Below, one piece after another: positions 45,810-55,948 of a stretch of DNA of 64,000 nt. Within the stretch, counting starts at the first letter, position 1. Each line of letters starts with the position of its first letter. Source of the stretch: Akkermansia sp. N21116 (lineage in GTDB: Bacteria > Verrucomicrobiota > Verrucomicrobiia > Verrucomicrobiales > Akkermansiaceae); the NCBI RefSeq assembly GCF_029854705.2, contig NZ_CP139035.1:2356001-2420000 (forward strand). The letters run 5' to 3'. Position numbers and translations under genes: made by a program. The notes under the pieces were generated by a model. That model was not told the origin of the DNA, did no database searches, and saw only the letters and a program-made list of their open reading frames with translations.

Positions 45810-47234
45810 ATGTTTGTCTTATGTCTTGATTGCGGAGCAACCAACGTGCGAGCCATGGTCGTCGACGACAAGGGAACCATCGTTGCCAAAGCCTCCCAGC
45901 CCAACAGTACCACCCCTGGAAGCGAAAATCCCGATTTCCATGTCTGGGATGCGGATCGCATCCTGGAACAGCTTGCCGCCTGTGCCCGCAAAACTCTGGA
46001 GGGACTGGATCCAACACGAATCAAGGCGGTTACAATCACAACATTCGGAGTCGACGGAACCCTCGTTGACCGGGAAGGAAAACTCCTCTATCCCGTCATT
46101 TCCTGGAAATGTCCCCGGACGGCAGACGTGATGGAACAAGTAGGTTCCTATATGCCCCAAGAGGAACTGAACCGTATTTCCGGCGTCGGAGCCTTCGCTT
46201 TCAACACGATCTACAAACTGATCTGGCTCAAGGAAAATCGCCCGGAACTCATCGGGCAAGCCCATGCTTGGCTCTTCATCTCAAACATCCTGGCCTACCG
46301 TCTCACAGGAATCATGGCTACGGACCGCACCATGGCCGGTACCTCTCAAATGACGGATCTCTCCACAGGAGATTTTTCCCCGGAAATACTCTCCGCTCTC
46401 GGATTGGAACGCAGCCTCTTCCCTGCCATGGTCAATGCTGGAGAAACCATCGGAACAATCACCTCGAAAGCCGCAGAAGCCCTGGGACTTCCCCTGGCTG
46501 GCGTCCCCGTCATCTCCACCGGCCACGATACTCAGTTTGCCGTCTTTGGCTCGGGAGCGGAAAAAGACCAGCCAGTCCTCTCCTCCGGAACTTGGGAAAT
46601 TCTCATGGTTCGCTCCGCTCAGGCCAGTCTTTCTCCCGAGGATTACCATGACGGAGCCACTGCCGAACTTGATGCCGACCCCGCCCTGCGCAATCCCGGT
46701 CTCCAGTGGATCGGTTCCGGCATCATCGAATGGGTCAAGAGCACCTGCTTCAATGGCGAATCCTACGACACGATGGATGCCGAAGCCGCAGCCATCCCGC
46801 CCGGCAGCAACGGAGTTACGCTTGTCCCCGACTTCCTACCCTCCGATCCACATAAAGGCTCCATCAACGGCCTTGTCCTCGGAAGGACGCGCGCTCATAT
46901 CTACCGGGCAGCCATGGAAGCTCTCACGCTCAGGCTCAAATCCCGCCTAGAACGCCTGGAATCCGTCGGAGGCTTCCAAAGCAAATGCCTCGTTCTCGTC
47001 GGAGGGGGAGCCCGCAACAAAGTATGGACGCAAATCCGTGCCGACATCCTCAATATCCCTGTCAAAGTCTCCAAAGTTTCTGAAAGTACTGTTTTGGGTG
47101 CTTCCATGTTCGCCTTTGCCGGTGCAGGAATCTATCCCACTCCGGAAGCAGCCCGGGATGCCTTCGGCATCGCCTACGAAACCTACGAACCCGGTCCGGA
47201 TGCCGCTCTGTACCGGAACATCTTTTCGCGCTAA
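45810..47234 (+). CDS. fucK: L-fuculokinase (FGGY family)
   Basis: 474 residues. It phosphorylates L-fuculose with ATP to L-fuculose-1-phosphate. The FGGY kinase pattern is present: N-terminal phosphate loop [22 protein letters not shown] with the predicted catalytic Asp, [12 protein letters not shown], and late [16 protein letters not shown]. Rhamnulokinase is the main alternative; the position after fucI decides for FucK. Fuculose-1-phosphate aldolase (fucA) is not in the window. Confidence 0.93.
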   Translation: MFVLCLDCGATNVRAMVVDDKGTIVAKASQPNSTTPGSENPDFHVWDADRILEQLAACARKTLEGLDPTRIKAVTITTFGVDGTLVDREGKLLYPVISWKCPRTADVMEQVGSYMPQEELNRISGVGAFAFNTIYKLIWLKENRPELIGQAHAWLFISNILAYRLTGIMATDRTMAGTSQMTDLSTGDFSPEILSALGLERSLFPAMVNAGETIGTITSKAAEALGLPLAGVPVISTGHDTQFAVFGSGAEKDQPVLSSGTWEILMVRSAQASLSPEDYHDGATAELDADPALRNPGLQWIGSGIIEWVKSTCFNGESYDTMDAEAAAIPPGSNGVTLVPDFLPSDPHKGSINGLVLGRTRAHIYRAAMEALTLRLKSRLERLESVGGFQSKCLVLVGGGARNKVWTQIRADILNIPVKVSKVSESTVLGASMFAFAGAGIYPTPEAARDAFGIAYETYEPGPDAALYRNIFSR

Positions 47235-47268
47235 TACCCCCCTTTCAACCAATTCACAACCAAATCAT

Positions 47269-47688
47269 ATGCTTAAAGGAATTTCTCCGGCCATCAGCCC
47301 TGAACTACTCAAGATCCTCGCCGAAATGGGTCATGGAGACGAAATCGTCATCTCCGACGCCCACTTCCCCGCCCACACCTTCAATGCCAATGTCGTCCGC
47401 GCGGACGGGATCGGTGCAACCACTCTGCTCTCCGGCATCATTCCCCTGTTCGAACTGGATGCCTATGCCACGCCCGTCGTCATGATGGACGCCGTTCCCG
47501 GAGATACGCTCGACCCGACAGTCGAAGCCAAATACCGGGAAGCCCTCGGATACGAAGGAGAAATCGAACGTATGGAACGTTTCGCTTTCTACGAACGCGC
47601 CATGTCTGCCTATGCCGTTGTTCTTTCCGGAGAAACAGCCAAATACGGCAACATCATCTTGAAAAAGGGAGTAACGCCTCTTTCTTGA
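47269..47688 (+). CDS. fucU: L-fucose mutarotase
   Basis: 139 residues from the ATG at 47269; the open frame extends upstream to 47038 but overlaps fucK. It interconverts alpha- and beta-L-fucose, supplying the anomer used by the isomerase. The RbsD/FucU signature with catalytic histidine ([11 protein letters not shown]) and the C-terminal [18 protein letters not shown] are present. It closes the fuc cluster and is followed by a terminator. Confidence 0.93.
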   Translation: MLKGISPAISPELLKILAEMGHGDEIVISDAHFPAHTFNANVVRADGIGATTLLSGIIPLFELDAYATPVVMMDAVPGDTLDPTVEAKYREALGYEGEIERMERFAFYERAMSAYAVVLSGETAKYGNIILKKGVTPLS

Positions 47689-47718
47689 ATTTCTCTTTGG
47701 AAACATTTCCATATATCG

Positions 47719-47758
47719 AAGCTGTGATCTGCATCATCAAGGCAGGCACAGCTTTTTT
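47719..47758 (+). terminator. Rho-independent terminator after fucU
   Basis: AAGCTGTG (47719-47726) pairs with CACAGCTT (47747-47754), with a further CTGC/GCAG pairing inside, followed by TTTT. It lies 31 bp after fucU, between fucU and the convergent ptsI. Confidence 0.75.
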
Positions 47759-47773
47759 CATGTCCTCGTCCGA

Positions 47774-49564
47774 TTATTCAAAAAGAATCGGGTACGACTT
47801 TCTTGCCAGTTCCGAACTCAGTTTGAAAACGGTGTGGCTATCCGGAGCCATCAGGGCTTCCTGAGCAATGCGTTTGCACTCTTCATAATTCAAGCTCCGA
47901 ATGGCATAACGCAAAATAGGCACTAAATGCCCCCCAACGGAAAGTTCCCTGGCTCCCAAACCTACAATCAGGGGAAGCAACAGGATATCCCCCGCTACCT
48001 CGCCGCAAATCGTGGTCGGAATCCCATGCTTTTTACCGGCCCGAATCGTCATATCCATCATGCGTACGACTCCGGGATGAGTCGGACGGAACATATGGGC
48101 AACACGGCTGTTAATGCGATCCACGGCAATGGCGTACTGAGTCAAATCATTGGTACCGATGGAGAAAAAGTCCACTTCTTGTGCCAGGACATCCGCCAGC
48201 ATGGCGGCACTCGGCACTTCCACCATGATCCCCACTTTCAAATCCTTGCCATAAGGAATGCCCGTAGCATCCAATTCATCCCGGCATTCCTGCAAAATCG
48301 TCTTAGCCAGAATTACCTCGGTGCGACCTGACACCATTGGAAACATCACGGAAGCAGCCCCTTTGGCGCTAGCCCGCAAAATCGCTTTCAGCTGGGTCTT
48401 GAACATTTCCCGGCAACTCAAAGAAACACGGATCCCCCTCCATCCCAGGAATGGATTGGGTTCGGGATCGGATTTTTCCATCGGCAATTTATCGCCTCCC
48501 GCATCAAGCGTCCTGAAAACGACTTCGTAGGGGGCACATCCCGTCACGAGTTCTTCATAACGGCGCGTTTGTTCATCCTCTCCGGGCATCGGGTGTTCCC
48601 CGTCCCCTAGAAGGAAAAACTCCGTTCTGAACAATCCGATTCCTTCGGCCCCGACTTCGCGCATCCCTTCATGTTCGTGCGGGAATTCCACATTGAGAGC
48701 CAGGCAGACATGATGGCCGTCAAGCGTCACGGTTGGAAGATTCTTCATCTTCTCCAACGCACGGTATGCGCGTTTCTTCTCCATCTGGATCCGCTTGTAT
48801 TTCGAAATCGTCTCCTGGGACGGATTAATAATCAGCACCCCTTCATAGCCATCAAGAATGGCGCAACGGGCGTGCATGTCAGTAATCCTCTGCATGGCAT
48901 CCTCCATACCGACAATAGCCGGAATACCCATTGAACGAGCAAGAATAGCGGTATGGGACATGGCAGACCCCTGCTCGGTAACGAATCCCAGCACCTGGTC
49001 CACATCCATAGCCGCCGTGTCGGATGGATTCAAGTCGTTGGCGACTAGAATATGGCTGCTGGCATAGTAAGCTTTTGCCAGTTCGTCCTCCTGTTGCAAG
49101 TGCATGTTGTGCAGGACGCGGGAACGGACATCTTCCAGATCGATACCACGGTTCCTCAAATAATCGTCCCCGAGACTTTGCATAACCAGCAAGTATCTCT
49201 GCACCGTATTGTAGAACACATACTCCACATTCAATAGCGATTCCTCGACTCCCTTCCTGACCTGGGAAAGCATCATGCTATCCTTCAGAAACAGAATGTG
49301 GGCATCGAAAATCGAAGCGTTCTTCTCACCGGAAACAGTCCGGGTTCTTTCCTGAAGAGCTTCAATTTGCTGTTCAGTAATTTCCAAAGCCTTCTGGAAA
49401 CGTTCCAATTCCTGCTCCACGGCATCTTTCGTAATCGGAAACTTTTCCGGACACAAATGGGAGGAAAACCGGAGAAGGAGTTCGCCGATGGCAATACCGG
49501 AAGATACAGCTACCCCCTTCAAACACAATTCTTCAGAGGTAAGCCCAATCGTCTGGGATGGCAT
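47774..49564 (-). CDS. ptsI: Phosphoenolpyruvate-protein phosphotransferase (enzyme I)
   Basis: 596 residues. It takes phosphate from PEP on a histidine and passes it to HPr. The phospho-histidine motif GSAMSHTAILARSMGIPAI, the PEP-site segments GTNDLTQYAIAVDR and ICGEVAGD, and the FRTEFFLLGDGEHP region are intact. It is the last gene of the hprK, ptsH, ptsI set on this strand, 102 bp after ptsH. No enzyme II is visible in the window. Confidence 0.95.
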   Translation of the reverse strand: MPSQTIGLTSEELCLKGVAVSSGIAIGELLLRFSSHLCPEKFPITKDAVEQELERFQKALEITEQQIEALQERTRTVSGEKNASIFDAHILFLKDSMMLSQVRKGVEESLLNVEYVFYNTVQRYLLVMQSLGDDYLRNRGIDLEDVRSRVLHNMHLQQEDELAKAYYASSHILVANDLNPSDTAAMDVDQVLGFVTEQGSAMSHTAILARSMGIPAIVGMEDAMQRITDMHARCAILDGYEGVLIINPSQETISKYKRIQMEKKRAYRALEKMKNLPTVTLDGHHVCLALNVEFPHEHEGMREVGAEGIGLFRTEFFLLGDGEHPMPGEDEQTRRYEELVTGCAPYEVVFRTLDAGGDKLPMEKSDPEPNPFLGWRGIRVSLSCREMFKTQLKAILRASAKGAASVMFPMVSGRTEVILAKTILQECRDELDATGIPYGKDLKVGIMVEVPSAAMLADVLAQEVDFFSIGTNDLTQYAIAVDRINSRVAHMFRPTHPGVVRMMDMTIRAGKKHGIPTTICGEVAGDILLLPLIVGLGARELSVGGHLVPILRYAIRSLNYEECKRIAQEALMAPDSHTVFKLSSELARKSYPILFE

Positions 49565-49666
49565 CGTTTTTCGTCTTCCCTTCGTTAGTAATGATGAGGT
49601 TTCCCGGAATTCTCCCGGAAGAATATAGCCCCGATCCGGAGAACCGGAACAATCATGTGGAAAATT

Positions 49667-49936
49667 TTATTCGTCTTCTTCGAACTTGCGTTCGATCAAA
49701 GATTCCAATGCATTGAGCGCTTCCTCTTCATCCTCCCCGGTCGCAGAAACCGTAATCTTGGAGCCATGTCCTACCGCCAGCATCATCAGTCCCATAATGC
49801 TCTTCCCGTCAACTTCTTCTCCATCTTTTTCAACAATAATATCGGAAACGAACTTACTGGCCGCTTTCACGAATTGAGCAGCGGGACGAGCGTGAATACC
49901 GAGTTTATTGATGATGGTAAGTTCCTTGGTGACCAT
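49667..49936 (-). CDS. ptsH: Phosphocarrier protein HPr
   Basis: 89 residues from the ATG at 49936. His15 in GIHARPAAQF is the site phosphorylated by enzyme I, and Ser46 in GKSIMGLMML the site used by HPr kinase. Both are present, so this HPr can be both carrier and regulator. It sits 66 bp after hprK and 102 bp before ptsI. Confidence 0.95.
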   Translation of the reverse strand: MVTKELTIINKLGIHARPAAQFVKAASKFVSDIIVEKDGEEVDGKSIMGLMMLAVGHGSKITVSATGEDEEEALNALESLIERKFEEDE

Positions 49937-50002
49937 GGAGAGTTCGAGGGATTGCTTCAGGGGGGTTCTACACGAAATGACGAAAGACTCCAAGCTTCTT
50001 TT

Positions 50003-50977
50003 TTAATTTCTTTCCTCGACACTGCCCTCGGAGAGTTTGTCCAAAAGTCGTTTATTAAACTCGCCGGCCATGTCATATCCATTGCTTTTCAACTGCTGGT
50101 CAATGGCAGCCACTTCAATCAAACGCGCCGTATCACGGCCGGGAGCCACGGGAAGTTCAACGTGATAAATCTGTTCTCCCATGACAGTAATTTTTTTCCG
50201 TTCCAGTCCCAGACGATCGACATCAGACATATCGGCAGCCGCTTTCAGAGTAATAATCAGATCCAGTCTCTTGTGATTGCGGGAAGCCTTCAATCCGAAC
50301 AGGTTTGTCACATTGACGATGCCAAGGCCCCGCACTTCCAAAAAGCCGCGGCTCATCTCCGGAGCGCTCGTCACCAGTTCTCCGCCAATGTTGCGGATCT
50401 GAACAACATCATCGGCGACAAGAGCCCCTCCGCGTTCGATCAATCCCAAGGCTGCTTCACTCTTCCCTACGCCGCTCTTGCCGCAAATCAGAATGCCGAT
50501 TCCACGCAAATCCAACATGCAGCCATGCACGGTGGTACTTTCGGCAAACTCGTTTTCCAGAATAATCGTTGCCGCATTGACAAATTTCATTGTAACCAAG
50601 CTCGTCCGGAACACACAGACATTCGCTTCATCGGCCAATTCCAAAACTTCGGCCGGCGGTTCCTGGTCGCGGGAAAAGACAATGCAAGGCACTTCGCACT
50701 TGTACATCCTAAGCACGCGCGAACGACGCATTCCTGCCGGAAGGCGGAACAGATAGGCCACTTCCGCCGCGCCAAACACCTGGATGCGCTTGTGGGCGAA
50801 ATAGGTATAAAATCCAGCAATAGCCAGACCGGGACGATTAATAGCCGGTTCGCTAATCTTCCGGGTCAACCCGGCAGGGCTGTTGATCAGTTCAAGCTGC
50901 AAGGAATCCTTGTACTTCGTGTAAAACTGGTGAACCGTAACAAAATCGACTTTCTTGATGCGGGATGTTCTCAACAT
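50003..50977 (-). CDS. hprK: HPr kinase/phosphorylase
   Basis: 324 residues. It phosphorylates and dephosphorylates Ser46 of HPr. The Walker A motif CGKSGVGKSEAALGL, the following GGALVADDVVQI, and the signature EVRGLGIVNVTNLFG are present, as is the N-terminal domain typical of the family. First gene of the hprK, ptsH, ptsI set. In Gram-negative bacteria without sugar permeases such sets are usually regulatory. Confidence 0.94.
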   Translation of the reverse strand: MLRTSRIKKVDFVTVHQFYTKYKDSLQLELINSPAGLTRKISEPAINRPGLAIAGFYTYFAHKRIQVFGAAEVAYLFRLPAGMRRSRVLRMYKCEVPCIVFSRDQEPPAEVLELADEANVCVFRTSLVTMKFVNAATIILENEFAESTTVHGCMLDLRGIGILICGKSGVGKSEAALGLIERGGALVADDVVQIRNIGGELVTSAPEMSRGFLEVRGLGIVNVTNLFGLKASRNHKRLDLIITLKAAADMSDVDRLGLERKKITVMGEQIYHVELPVAPGRDTARLIEVAAIDQQLKSNGYDMAGEFNKRLLDKLSEGSVEERN

Positions 50978-51036
50978 AATTCAAAGATATCGAAGTAACC
51001 GAATGGACAGGGGAAGTCTCTCGCAGAGGGGGGGAT

Positions 51037-51825
51037 TCATCCCTTTCTCACCCGTCCGCCACTACGAGAAATTTTTGCCAATTCATTTCCGGCCCGGCGA
51101 GAGGATCGGCTCTTTTTCGCCTTGCCGGACTTTCTGCTCGAAGCAATGGCCTTGGAAGAAGAGGATCGGGATGAACGGCGCTGCGCATTCATATTCGCCG
51201 ACTGTATGGCCTGGGCCTGCATATTGCGATCCACCATGAGTTTGCCTGCCATCTGTTCAGAAGCAGCCAGAGAACAACGGTCAATCACGACAGGTTCCCC
51301 CCTCTGTACATACTGGTACACGTCCAGAATATCGCTGCTCTTCATCCGGATGCAACCGTAGGACGAAGGCCTGCCTATCGAACGTTCCTCGGCCGTGCCA
51401 TGAATGTAAATATTGCGGGCAAAGGCATTTTTGTTACGGTTTTCCTCGCCTTTCAACCAGAGAATGCGCGTCACGATGGGATCGCGGCCGGGAGAATTGG
51501 GAACTACAACTTCGCCTGTCGGCCTCCGGCTCTTAAAAACCATGCCACGAGGCTGGTTATCTCCGATCTTGGCGGCAACGCTGTGAACGCCCAAAGGAGT
51601 GCGGCAACTGCCTCGCTGGTCGCCCAAACCGAATTTGGAAGTGCTAACGGGATAGGTACGAACAATTTTTCCCTTACGCATCAAGGCAAGTTTCTGATCC
51701 TTGACACTAATAACAACCCCATCCGTAACAACAGCCGAAGGGGAAGGCTCCGAATGGCGGCAGGACACCATGGAACATACAGCCATGCCTGATATAACAG
51801 CCCATGAAAAGAGACGGCTAAACAT
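51037..51825 (-). CDS. L,D-transpeptidase (YkuD) lipoprotein
   Basis: 262 residues. The N-terminus has a signal with a possible lipobox (SMVSC, Cys22). The YkuD catalytic motif has His142 (IYIHGT) and Cys158 (SSYGCIRM). These enzymes form 3-3 cross-links in peptidoglycan or attach proteins to it. The last 60 residues are a Ser/Arg/Lys-rich basic tail (RRSSRSSSSK, KAKKSRSSRRAG) that could bind the wall or polyanions. It follows the glycosyltransferase gene on the same strand. Confidence 0.9.
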   Translation of the reverse strand: MFSRLFSWAVISGMAVCSMVSCRHSEPSPSAVVTDGVVISVKDQKLALMRKGKIVRTYPVSTSKFGLGDQRGSCRTPLGVHSVAAKIGDNQPRGMVFKSRRPTGEVVVPNSPGRDPIVTRILWLKGEENRNKNAFARNIYIHGTAEERSIGRPSSYGCIRMKSSDILDVYQYVQRGEPVVIDRCSLAASEQMAGKLMVDRNMQAQAIQSANMNAQRRSSRSSSSKAIASSRKSGKAKKSRSSRRAGNELAKISRSGGRVRKG

Positions 51826-51902
51826 AGATAAACCTAATAAAAGTAGTAAAACGGATTAATTAGGAAATATAAAGCAAAAAAAATCACTCTTGCCTAGGAC
51901 AA

Positions 51903-53411
51903 TTATGCCTGGACCTCATCTTTTTTCGAGGACAGACAGAACAACATCTGTCCAAAGGAACACAAAGACGTATAGAAAAAACCAAGGAACGGGCTCATCA
52001 GCACGGCGGAAATGATATTGCCTCTGATCAATAACTCAATAATCATCCACAGGAAAAAGCAACCAAACGCCAGTTCAAGAACAGGCACAATCACCGACTT
52101 GATCGCCTTGTATCCGCGCTTCTTCAAGAGCGATCCTTCCTTGCGTCCGTCTTCGCCTCCGATACCATATTTGGGAGTACGCACAAAACTGGACTGGTGT
52201 CCCACAATAGCCTCCAGTACTGCCTTGGCATTGTTGACGGCCATACCGATACCCAGTGCCAGGAGCACGGGGAGGTAAGGCAGTTCCTTCCACCAACTAC
52301 GAGGACGGATGGCAATCTGGGCGCTCACATAAAAGATGCAAACAGCAATCGAAGCAAAGAAAAAAAGAAGCAGATTAATCAAAATAATATAAATCGAATG
52401 CTGAAAATTAAAATTCCCCATGGCAACTGGGTAAATCAGGCAACACAAAAGGATGAGCAGAAGATAGGAATAATTGGCTGTCAGGTGCGTCGTCGCTTCC
52501 AGTTTGGCTTTCAGAGGGGCGGATGAACGAAGAATATCGAAGAGCATTTTCTGGCACACTTGGATGGAGCCTTTCGTCCAACGATGCTGCTGAGCCTTGA
52601 AGCCGTTCATATCCACGGGAAGCTCCGCCGGAGTCACCACATCGTTCAGGAAGATGAAATGCCACCCCTTCATCTGGGCACGGTAGGAAAGATCCATATC
52701 CTCCGTCAGCGTGTCGTGTTCCCAGCCGCCGGCATCGGTAATGGCTGTTTTGCGCCAAATGCCGGCCGTTCCGTTGAAGGTGAAAAACCGTCCGGAACGG
52801 TTGCGGGCAGTTTGCTCCATCATGAAGTGACCGTCCAGAAACAACGCCTGCACGCGGGTCAACAGATTGTAATTGCGGTTAATATGTTCCCAGCGTGTTT
52901 GAACCAGTCCCACCTTGTCATCGGTAAAATAATGGATCTGTTTCATCAGAACGTCGGAATGAGGCTGAAAATCCGCATCAAGAATAAACAGAAAATCCCC
53001 CTTGGCCACCTGCGTGGCCTCTTCAAGGGCTCCGGCCTTAAAACCTGTCCGGTCCGTACGATGCAGGCAAACTGCATCATAGCCACGGGAACGCAATTCT
53101 TCTGCTTTCTTCATGCACAGTTCCGTTGTCCCGTCAGTAGAATCGTCTAGAATCTGTATCTCCAACTTCTCTTTGGGATAATCCAGCGCAGCCACGGATT
53201 CAAGAAGACGATCCACCACAAACATTTCATTATACATCGGAAGTTGAACAGTCACAACCGGCAATTCGTCAAAATGAGCTCGTGGTTCGGGCCGGTTGCG
53301 TACGTTTTTCCAATAGAGGTACACAATAATCAAACGGTGTAAGCCATAACCTGACATTCCAATGAGGACGAGAATATAAGCAGAATACCAGATGATATCT
53401 TGAGTAGGCAT
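51903..53411 (-). CDS. Processive family 2 glycosyltransferase (cellulose synthase/CslA-like)
   Basis: 502 residues. An N-terminal membrane helix (8-34) precedes the GT2 domain, and several helices follow from about 310. All catalytic motifs are visible: DDS (89-91), DAD (145-147), TED (236-238) and QQHRW (274-278), typical of processive beta-glycan synthases. The product could be a beta-glucan or mannan-type polysaccharide, or a glycolipid. No PilZ domain or partner cellulose genes are present. Confidence 0.88.
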   Translation of the reverse strand: MPTQDIIWYSAYILVLIGMSGYGLHRLIIVYLYWKNVRNRPEPRAHFDELPVVTVQLPMYNEMFVVDRLLESVAALDYPKEKLEIQILDDSTDGTTELCMKKAEELRSRGYDAVCLHRTDRTGFKAGALEEATQVAKGDFLFILDADFQPHSDVLMKQIHYFTDDKVGLVQTRWEHINRNYNLLTRVQALFLDGHFMMEQTARNRSGRFFTFNGTAGIWRKTAITDAGGWEHDTLTEDMDLSYRAQMKGWHFIFLNDVVTPAELPVDMNGFKAQQHRWTKGSIQVCQKMLFDILRSSAPLKAKLEATTHLTANYSYLLLILLCCLIYPVAMGNFNFQHSIYIILINLLLFFFASIAVCIFYVSAQIAIRPRSWWKELPYLPVLLALGIGMAVNNAKAVLEAIVGHQSSFVRTPKYGIGGEDGRKEGSLLKKRGYKAIKSVIVPVLELAFGCFFLWMIIELLIRGNIISAVLMSPFLGFFYTSLCSFGQMLFCLSSKKDEVQA

Positions 53412-53541
53412 GGCGTGGAGAGGGATTCTTTGTCACATCTGCGTCAATTTTGGCAGATTTTCTTGACGAACGGCTTGCATAAGCCACCATGAGGGCGGAG
53501 TCAAGTACATTGATACATCACACCTTTTCTCACCAGCTTCC

Positions 53542-54390
53542 ATGAATAAACTTTCTATGCTGACATTGGCAGGCGCTGCTTCTCTGACGTATGCCTGGGC
53601 CCAGGAAAAACCTGTAGTTGAAGAAAAGAGTCAACCGGCCATTCCTGAACGCCTGCTTGACGAATCACATATGAAAGAAGAGCTGGGCGTCAATGAATTC
53701 ACGGCGCCATCTATCAAAAAGATCTTTGAAGACCTGGAAGGCCTTCCCCCGATCCCGGAAGAAACAGCCATCCGAAAACGCCCGGACAAATTGCCAGTTG
53801 ACCGTTCCTCCCTCGCTCTGGAAATGGGGTTCCTGATGGCGGACGGATTCATCATTGTCCAGTGCGGTAAAATGAACGAAGTGCGTCCCATCGCTCTTGA
53901 TCTCTCTCGTTACGCCAAAGCCATGGGCGCCGGCGAACGCGTCAACCGCCATGCGGCCAGCCTGTTGAAAAACGCGGAAGACGGAGATCTCACCAACTTT
54001 AAAAACAATCTGGCCCTGACCCAGAACGACGTCGAACAGGAACTCGCTTCCCTTCGCGATCCCGATATGGCCCATCTGATTGCACTCGGAGGATGGATCC
54101 GCGCCCTTGACGCCGCCACTGCCGCGCTTGACAAAAAATTCTCGCCGGATCAGGCAAAAGTCGTCTTCCAACCCGACGTCCCCGAATATTTTGTGGAAAT
54201 CCTTGGCGGACTGGAACCGGAAATGCAGCAACGCCGCGACATTCAGGGTATCCGAAAACTCCTTGAGCGCATCCAGGCACAAATGACGCTCTCCCCGGAA
54301 ACTCCGGAACCAACCGAAGAAACCATCAAAAAGTTGCGCGAGACCGCCGTCAGCCTCGTCAAAACGGCTCTCGGGGGCTTCTCCGCCTGA
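53542..54390 (+). CDS. Secreted protein of unknown function
   Basis: 282 residues. A signal peptide (LTLAGAASLTYAWA, cleavage near AWA-QE) is followed by a mainly helical, acidic mature protein with no recognised domain. LALEMGFLMADGFIIVQC and LIALGGWIRALDAATAALD resemble helical repeats. It begins 130 bp from the divergent glycosyltransferase and ends 11 bp before the ApaG-domain gene. Confidence 0.65.
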   Translation: MNKLSMLTLAGAASLTYAWAQEKPVVEEKSQPAIPERLLDESHMKEELGVNEFTAPSIKKIFEDLEGLPPIPEETAIRKRPDKLPVDRSSLALEMGFLMADGFIIVQCGKMNEVRPIALDLSRYAKAMGAGERVNRHAASLLKNAEDGDLTNFKNNLALTQNDVEQELASLRDPDMAHLIALGGWIRALDAATAALDKKFSPDQAKVVFQPDVPEYFVEILGGLEPEMQQRRDIQGIRKLLERIQAQMTLSPETPEPTEETIKKLRETAVSLVKTALGGFSA

Positions 54391-54401
54391 CAGACCCCGT
54401 C

Positions 54402-54782
54402 ATGAAGCAACTGCCCGTATCCGAATGTCTGGAATTCCGCATCGCGGCCTCCGTGATGGTGTCGGAGCAGCCTTCTTCACTGCCTGATGGCTATGACTCT
54501 ATCATGCTGAACATCAGCATGCGCAATATTTCCAAGGAACCAGTCAGACTCATCGGCCGCAAGTGGATTATCAACTCGGCAGAAGACCAGTCGGATGTGG
54601 TAGAGGGAGATACCGTGTTCAACACCCATCCCTTGCTATGCCCCGGTCAGATATTCAGCATCTCCGGTTTCCATATCGTCCGTCAACCGGCATCTCTCAG
54701 TCTTACTCTCCTTGGAAAAGACAATCACGGAGAAAATTTCATTACTCCTCCTTTGGTTATCAGGATCGATAAATCCTCCTAG
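54402..54782 (+). CDS. apaG: ApaG-domain protein
   Basis: 126 residues. The beta-sandwich ApaG fold is indicated by IMLNISMRNISKEPVRLIGR, KWIINSAEDQ, and the late PGQIF and ITPPL segments. ApaG proteins in other bacteria are linked to Co2+/Mg2+ tolerance and diadenosine tetraphosphate; the molecular role is not settled. The usual GGY-type glycine motif is weak, so this is a divergent member. Confidence 0.7.
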   Translation: MKQLPVSECLEFRIAASVMVSEQPSSLPDGYDSIMLNISMRNISKEPVRLIGRKWIINSAEDQSDVVEGDTVFNTHPLLCPGQIFSISGFHIVRQPASLSLTLLGKDNHGENFITPPLVIRIDKSS

Positions 54783-54862
54783 AAGCCATCCGATCTCGAT
54801 TTTTTAGTTGAGTTACACCGGAAAATTTGTATGTATTCCGGGCAATAATCTTCTCTTTCTGC

Positions 54863-55876
54863 ATGCGGTACCTTTTGTTCATGGTTCTTATTCTTGTCTG
54901 CTGTTCAGGCTTCTACTACTACTCCGTCCAGGAAAAAAAGCTCTCCCCTTCCCTTGTTCAGGCGGAAATCAACCGTCTCCATGAAGAATGCAAGGAACTT
55001 GAACAATCGCTGGAACACGCCCAAATCTATCTGACTGTCACCCAGGAGGAAATCCGACAGACGGAGACAACCTTCGCCAGCCAATACCGCACCGTCAAAA
55101 CCAGCATCCGCAAGGAGGAAGAACTGAACAAATCCAAAACCAAGGTTCGCTCGCAAACCGTCCAAAACGAATTGAACCGTCTGCGAGCCCAGCGCAGATC
55201 CATCGAAGAAGCTCTGGAAAAAAAGCAAATTCAATTTGAAGAAACCCTCCAGAACCTTGAAACCAGGATGTCCGACCATTCCGCCAAAATCGACCATATC
55301 ATTTCACGGGATTGGCAACTGTTGGAAAACCTCAAAAAAGAGCACCGCATCTTCCGCGGCAGACAATCCGACACAGTCCCCAGCGTCGTCGCCCAGGCCA
55401 GAAACAACATGAATAAAAAACACAGGGCACTCAAACAGGAAGATTATAAAAATCGCCTCTCGCAAGAGCTTCAAATCAAGGAAGGAGAATTGAAATACGC
55501 CCAGGAACGAAAAGAACTCATCACCCTCCTCAGAAAAATAGACCATCGTTCCGATGCCGTCAAAAACATCAGGCAAAACCATTCCAGAACCATGGTCTCT
55601 ATCAACCTTCTGGAGCAACTGGAAGAAGAATACAAGATGGAACGCAACATTCTGACAGGAATTCTTCACTCCGCCCAGATCGAATGCTCGCGCATCAGCG
55701 ACGAACTGGAAAGCAAACGCTTCGAAGCCGGCACCATCCTCAGCAAACGCATGGAAGAAAACCGCATCCGGCTCTCCGACATTAAGAAAGCGTCCCTAAC
55801 CATTTGCGGAATTATCGCGGCACTGACGCTTTTCGCCTTCTTCAAGTCGTCCCGCAGGATTTCCAGTTTTTCCTAA
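54863..55876 (+). CDS. Coiled-coil membrane protein of unknown function
   Basis: 337 residues from the ATG at 54863; an in-frame TTG at 54827 is an alternative. An N-terminal membrane helix (YLLFMVLILVCCSGFYYYS) is followed by about 260 residues of continuous heptad-rich coiled coil, and a second helix near the C-terminus (LTICGIIAALTLFAFF). This dumbbell layout suggests a periplasmic or cytoplasmic spacer anchored at both ends. No named family recognised. Confidence 0.62.
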   Translation: MRYLLFMVLILVCCSGFYYYSVQEKKLSPSLVQAEINRLHEECKELEQSLEHAQIYLTVTQEEIRQTETTFASQYRTVKTSIRKEEELNKSKTKVRSQTVQNELNRLRAQRRSIEEALEKKQIQFEETLQNLETRMSDHSAKIDHIISRDWQLLENLKKEHRIFRGRQSDTVPSVVAQARNNMNKKHRALKQEDYKNRLSQELQIKEGELKYAQERKELITLLRKIDHRSDAVKNIRQNHSRTMVSINLLEQLEEEYKMERNILTGILHSAQIECSRISDELESKRFEAGTILSKRMEENRIRLSDIKKASLTICGIIAALTLFAFFKSSRRISSFS

Positions 55877-55948
55877 TGAATCGTCTCATGGAAGAATAAA
55901 CGCGATGAATTGTTGATTTCCCGCGAATATTCTGCATGATATTCATTT

